From Methanomassiliicoccales archaeon (GTDB lineage Archaea; Thermoplasmatota; Thermoplasmata; SG8-5; JAGLSY01): DNA of 36,983 bases. The notes under the pieces were generated by a model. The model ran no database searches, was not told the DNA's origin, and worked only from the letters and a program-made list of their open reading frames with translations. Position numbers and translations under genes: made by a program. Shown piece after piece: positions 34,522 through 36,983 of this stretch. Numbering within the stretch: the stretch's first letter is position 1; each line of letters begins with the position of its first letter. The stretch is taken from positions 1-36,983 of the forward strand of contig DAOVGM010000055.1 of NCBI GenBank assembly GCA_030672365.1. The letters are read 5' to 3'.

Positions 34522-35808
34522 TCATCGACCAAGTTTCTCGACGTCTGCCATCACGTCCTCATAACTCTTATCGGTTCCGAGCTCTTTGTAGATGGCCAGT
34601 GCCTCGTTGTATCGTTCAAGGGCGTCATCCTTTCTCTTTAGGGCGGCGAAGGCATTCCCCAACTCATGCGTAGCGTCGGCCAGATACTTAGGAATACCCA
34701 GTTTCTTGAGAGTTGTGATGCAAGATTCGAAGTGCGGCACAGCCTCTTCGTATCTCTTCTGGTCCAGATACAGCTCTCCGAACTTCATGCTGACCCCCGC
34801 CATACCTATCTCGTCGTCCGTTTTTTTCAGCAGGTCGGTCGAGCGATCGAGTGCCTCCTCGGCCTTCCCGAAATCCTCCAGCTTGGTGTACGCTTCCCCC
34901 ACGTTAAACAAGGCCCAGGCAACGGTGTTCATGTACCCCTCCTTCTCGATGAGCCCGATGCACTTCTCGTAGTGCTCGGCGGCGCCCTGCCAGTCTTTCT
35001 TTAACGAATAAACGACGCCCATGTTCATGTAAACGCTACCGAGGTTATACACGTCAAACCTCGGGTCGAACAGAGCAAGACTTTTTTCGTAATAATTCAG
35101 ACCTTCGTCGTACTCGCCGCACTCTCCGAAGACATCTCCAAGGTCTTTGTAAGTGTAGGCTAGATTGAGCTCGTCCTTTTGCTTTTTAAAATACTCGGCG
35201 CTCTTGAAACCGTACTCTTTGGCCTGGTCGAACTTTCCGGTGCGCCAGGCGAGTTTTCCGAGGCCTCGGAACGCCAGCGCCCTCGAATCCTTGTCTTCAT
35301 ATTCAAGGGACTTGGCCAGCATTTCGTCCAAGTACTCGCCTGCTGAATCCCAGTTTCCCATCTCCAAATATACAGAGCCAGTGCTGTCCAGCGTTTTTAA
35401 TTCCTCTAGTTTCCTGCCAAGCTCCCGGGACAGCTTCAAAGCCTCTTCCAGATACTCGAGGGCGTTCTCCCACTCTCCGATGAAAGAGCAAATGTCTCCC
35501 AGCCGAATCAAAGCATCCATTTTGTTCGTTTTGCTGATGCGCTCCGCAATCTCGCCCCCAACATGAGCCAGCTCATCCAGAACCCTGAATTTTTCGATTT
35601 CCTTTACGATCTTTTCGGCTTTCTCGCGACCGGTGAACGTCAGGATTGCGTCGAAAAGCACTTTCGACAACTTGTCGATATCGTCGACAGATATCTCACT
35701 CCACAAAATTCCCAAGTCCCCGCATTGCTTTTTCAGAATGTTCTCGCCCATGGATTTTAGCTCGCGCCTGAGAATCCGTTTGATAACAAGGGACAGATGA
35801 CTAACCAT
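34522..35808 (-). CDS. Tetratricopeptide-repeat protein
   Basis: Repeated ~34-40 aa units such as ENALEYLEEALKLSRELGRKLEELKTLDSTGSVYLEMGNWDSAGEYLDEML. Confidence 0.9.
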   Translation of the reverse strand: MVSHLSLVIKRILRRELKSMGENILKKQCGDLGILWSEISVDDIDKLSKVLFDAILTFTGREKAEKIVKEIEKFRVLDELAHVGGEIAERISKTNKMDALIRLGDICSFIGEWENALEYLEEALKLSRELGRKLEELKTLDSTGSVYLEMGNWDSAGEYLDEMLAKSLEYEDKDSRALAFRGLGKLAWRTGKFDQAKEYGFKSAEYFKKQKDELNLAYTYKDLGDVFGECGEYDEGLNYYEKSLALFDPRFDVYNLGSVYMNMGVVYSLKKDWQGAAEHYEKCIGLIEKEGYMNTVAWALFNVGEAYTKLEDFGKAEEALDRSTDLLKKTDDEIGMAGVSMKFGELYLDQKRYEEAVPHFESCITTLKKLGIPKYLADATHELGNAFAALKRKDDALERYNEALAIYKELGTDKSYEDVMADVEKLGR

Positions 35809-35817
35809 GATTCCTCC

Positions 35818-36126
35818 TCAATGAAGGGAGCGCTTGCATTTTATACAAATAATGCGTGTTTCCTTCCCGCACTTCATACACTTTCCCCCGCCGAACTTCT
35901 CCCTGACCGGTGCGTGGCAGCACTCCGAAACCGAATTGACAATGTGACCGCAATATTTACAAGGATGCTGCTTCGGCGACTTGTCTGCAAAATATCTGTT
36001 GAAAACGTAAAGGCCGACATAAAGACCGAGAAAGATCAAACCAAGGATTATTATGTAAGTGCACAGCAAGCCAGTGCCCTCGTTTTCTGTCTGCAGCGGA
36101 TAAAAGAGAAGATTCAACACACTCAC
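35818..36126 (-). CDS. Small membrane protein with zinc-ribbon-like CxxC motifs
   Basis: One TM helix then CKYCGH, CMKCGK, CIKCKR. Confidence 0.65.
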   Translation of the reverse strand: MSVLNLLFYPLQTENEGTGLLCTYIIILGLIFLGLYVGLYVFNRYFADKSPKQHPCKYCGHIVNSVSECCHAPVREKFGGGKCMKCGKETRIICIKCKRSLH

Positions 36127-36162
36127 GAATACATGTAGAAGTCTAAAAGGTTTTGCTCGATT

Positions 36163-36390
36163 TCAGTAAAACGAGTATAAAGAATATCTTACGCCAGTGC
36201 CCCGAAGGGCAGTGTGAAGTTCATCGACCATTTTTTTGTAGGATGCCCCAACCCCCTCGCCGATTCCGCCCTCCATGACGAAATCATAGTCTCCCATGAC
36301 TGGCTTCCATCCGATACCTTCCAATTTATCGATGATTTTGGACGGAAACCCAGCCTCACTACTGAACTGGATTTTCAGATAGGTTTTCAT
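36163..36390 (-). CDS. Small conserved-looking hypothetical protein (75 aa)
   Basis: MKTYLKIQFSSEAGFPSKIIDKLEGIGWKPVMGDYDFVMEGG; coding-like composition. Confidence 0.6.
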   Translation of the reverse strand: MKTYLKIQFSSEAGFPSKIIDKLEGIGWKPVMGDYDFVMEGGIGEGVGASYKKMVDELHTALRGTGVRYSLYSFY

Positions 36391-36490
36391 ATATCGGCTC
36401 CGCGGACGGTAATCCGCCCTCCCCTCTTAATTTTGACGGAGCCAATCGAAAGTTATTAAATAATTGACCTCATCCCAATGCCCCCGACAT

Positions 36491-36563
36491 GCGGGTGTGG
36501 TGTAGCCTGGTATCACTCTAGCTTGCCAAGCTAGTAACTCGGGTCCAAATCCCGGCACCCGCA
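36491..36563 (+). tRNA. tRNA-Gly (anticodon GCC)
   Basis: GCGGGTG ... CTAGC TTGCCAA GCTAG ... TCGGG TCCAAAT CCCGG CACCCGC A. Confidence 0.93.
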
Positions 36564-36647
36564 TCGGATTTTTATTGTATCCGATGGGGGCGCGCCCGCC
36601 GTCCTTTCATGTGGCCGATGGGGGAATCCACAAACGTTAAAATATTT

Positions 36648-36983
36648 TCAATCAACATTACCCCGCGCCACTATTTCCTTAACATACTGACTGCCCTTTT
36701 CCATCATGAAATTGAACTCTTCCTTTCCGTAGGGCTTCTCTCCCCTCAACTCTTCGGAGTACGCATTCTTCGGCACGAACTGCTGGAGAACGTACTTTTC
36801 CGCGCCTTTTATGTCCTTGACCAGGTCGGCAAAACCCTCATCAGTGATCAGAGCCGGAACGATGGTCGTCCTGAACTCATAATCGACTCCGGAGTTCATA
36901 ATAATCTCGATGCTGGTCCGTATTTTTTCGAGGTCCACCTTGACGCCGGCAGCGACATCATACCTCTCATCCAACGGCGCCTT
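36648..36983 (-). CDS. Anaerobic ribonucleotide reductase activating protein-like radical SAM protein, C-terminal part (runs off the right edge)
   Basis: VDLEKIRTSIEIIMNSGVDYEFRTTIVPALITDEGFADLVKDIKGAEKYVLQQFVPKNAYS. Confidence 0.75.
   Translation of the reverse strand, partial: KAPLDERYDVAAGVKVDLEKIRTSIEIIMNSGVDYEFRTTIVPALITDEGFADLVKDIKGAEKYVLQQFVPKNAYSEELRGEKPYGKEEFNFMMEKGSQYVKEIVARGNVD

Noticed and set aside
36562-36586. CATCGGAT-TTTTATTGT-ATCCGATG hairpin after tRNA-Gly
   Set aside because: Probably an ordinary terminator or processing structure; not enough to call a separate element.

Overview
The window is a gene-dense archaeal chromosome segment, probably euryarchaeal/Thermoplasmata-like. 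That placement is inferred from gene content and leaderless TATA promoters, not from a search. It contains: (i) a housekeeping block: ABC-2 exporter, adenylate kinase, ATP-NAD kinase, the KH-domain/RIO1/aIF1A cluster, M42 peptidase, GcvT, Orc1/Cdc6, signal peptidase and dCMP deaminase; (ii) an 8.3-kb operon (12183-20481) for a complex-I-like group 4 [NiFe] hydrogenase with its maturation protease, plus hypD/hypA/hypC further on; (iii) GDH, an FMN glutamate-synthase-type protein, CoaBC/pantoate kinase, HerA, an HDAC-like deacetylase, a tRNA methylthiotransferase and a TPR protein; (iv) three tRNA genes. Most notable observations: a tRNA-Ala(UGC) gene that makes sense only if it carries two introns, one at canonical 37/38 and one inside the T-loop at 59/60; a C-rich, hairpin-containing dispersed repeat family in intergenic regions, including hairpins whose 13-nt loop is conserved while the stems differ but still pair; a 39-bp in-frame minisatellite inside gcvT; a candidate replication origin with an ORB-like site next to orc1/cdc6; a diverged 13-codon remnant of a DUF357 gene end next to the intact gene; and a [NiFe] hydrogenase operon that keeps a NuoA-like subunit. 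I saw no CRISPR array, rRNA, intact transposase or prophage.
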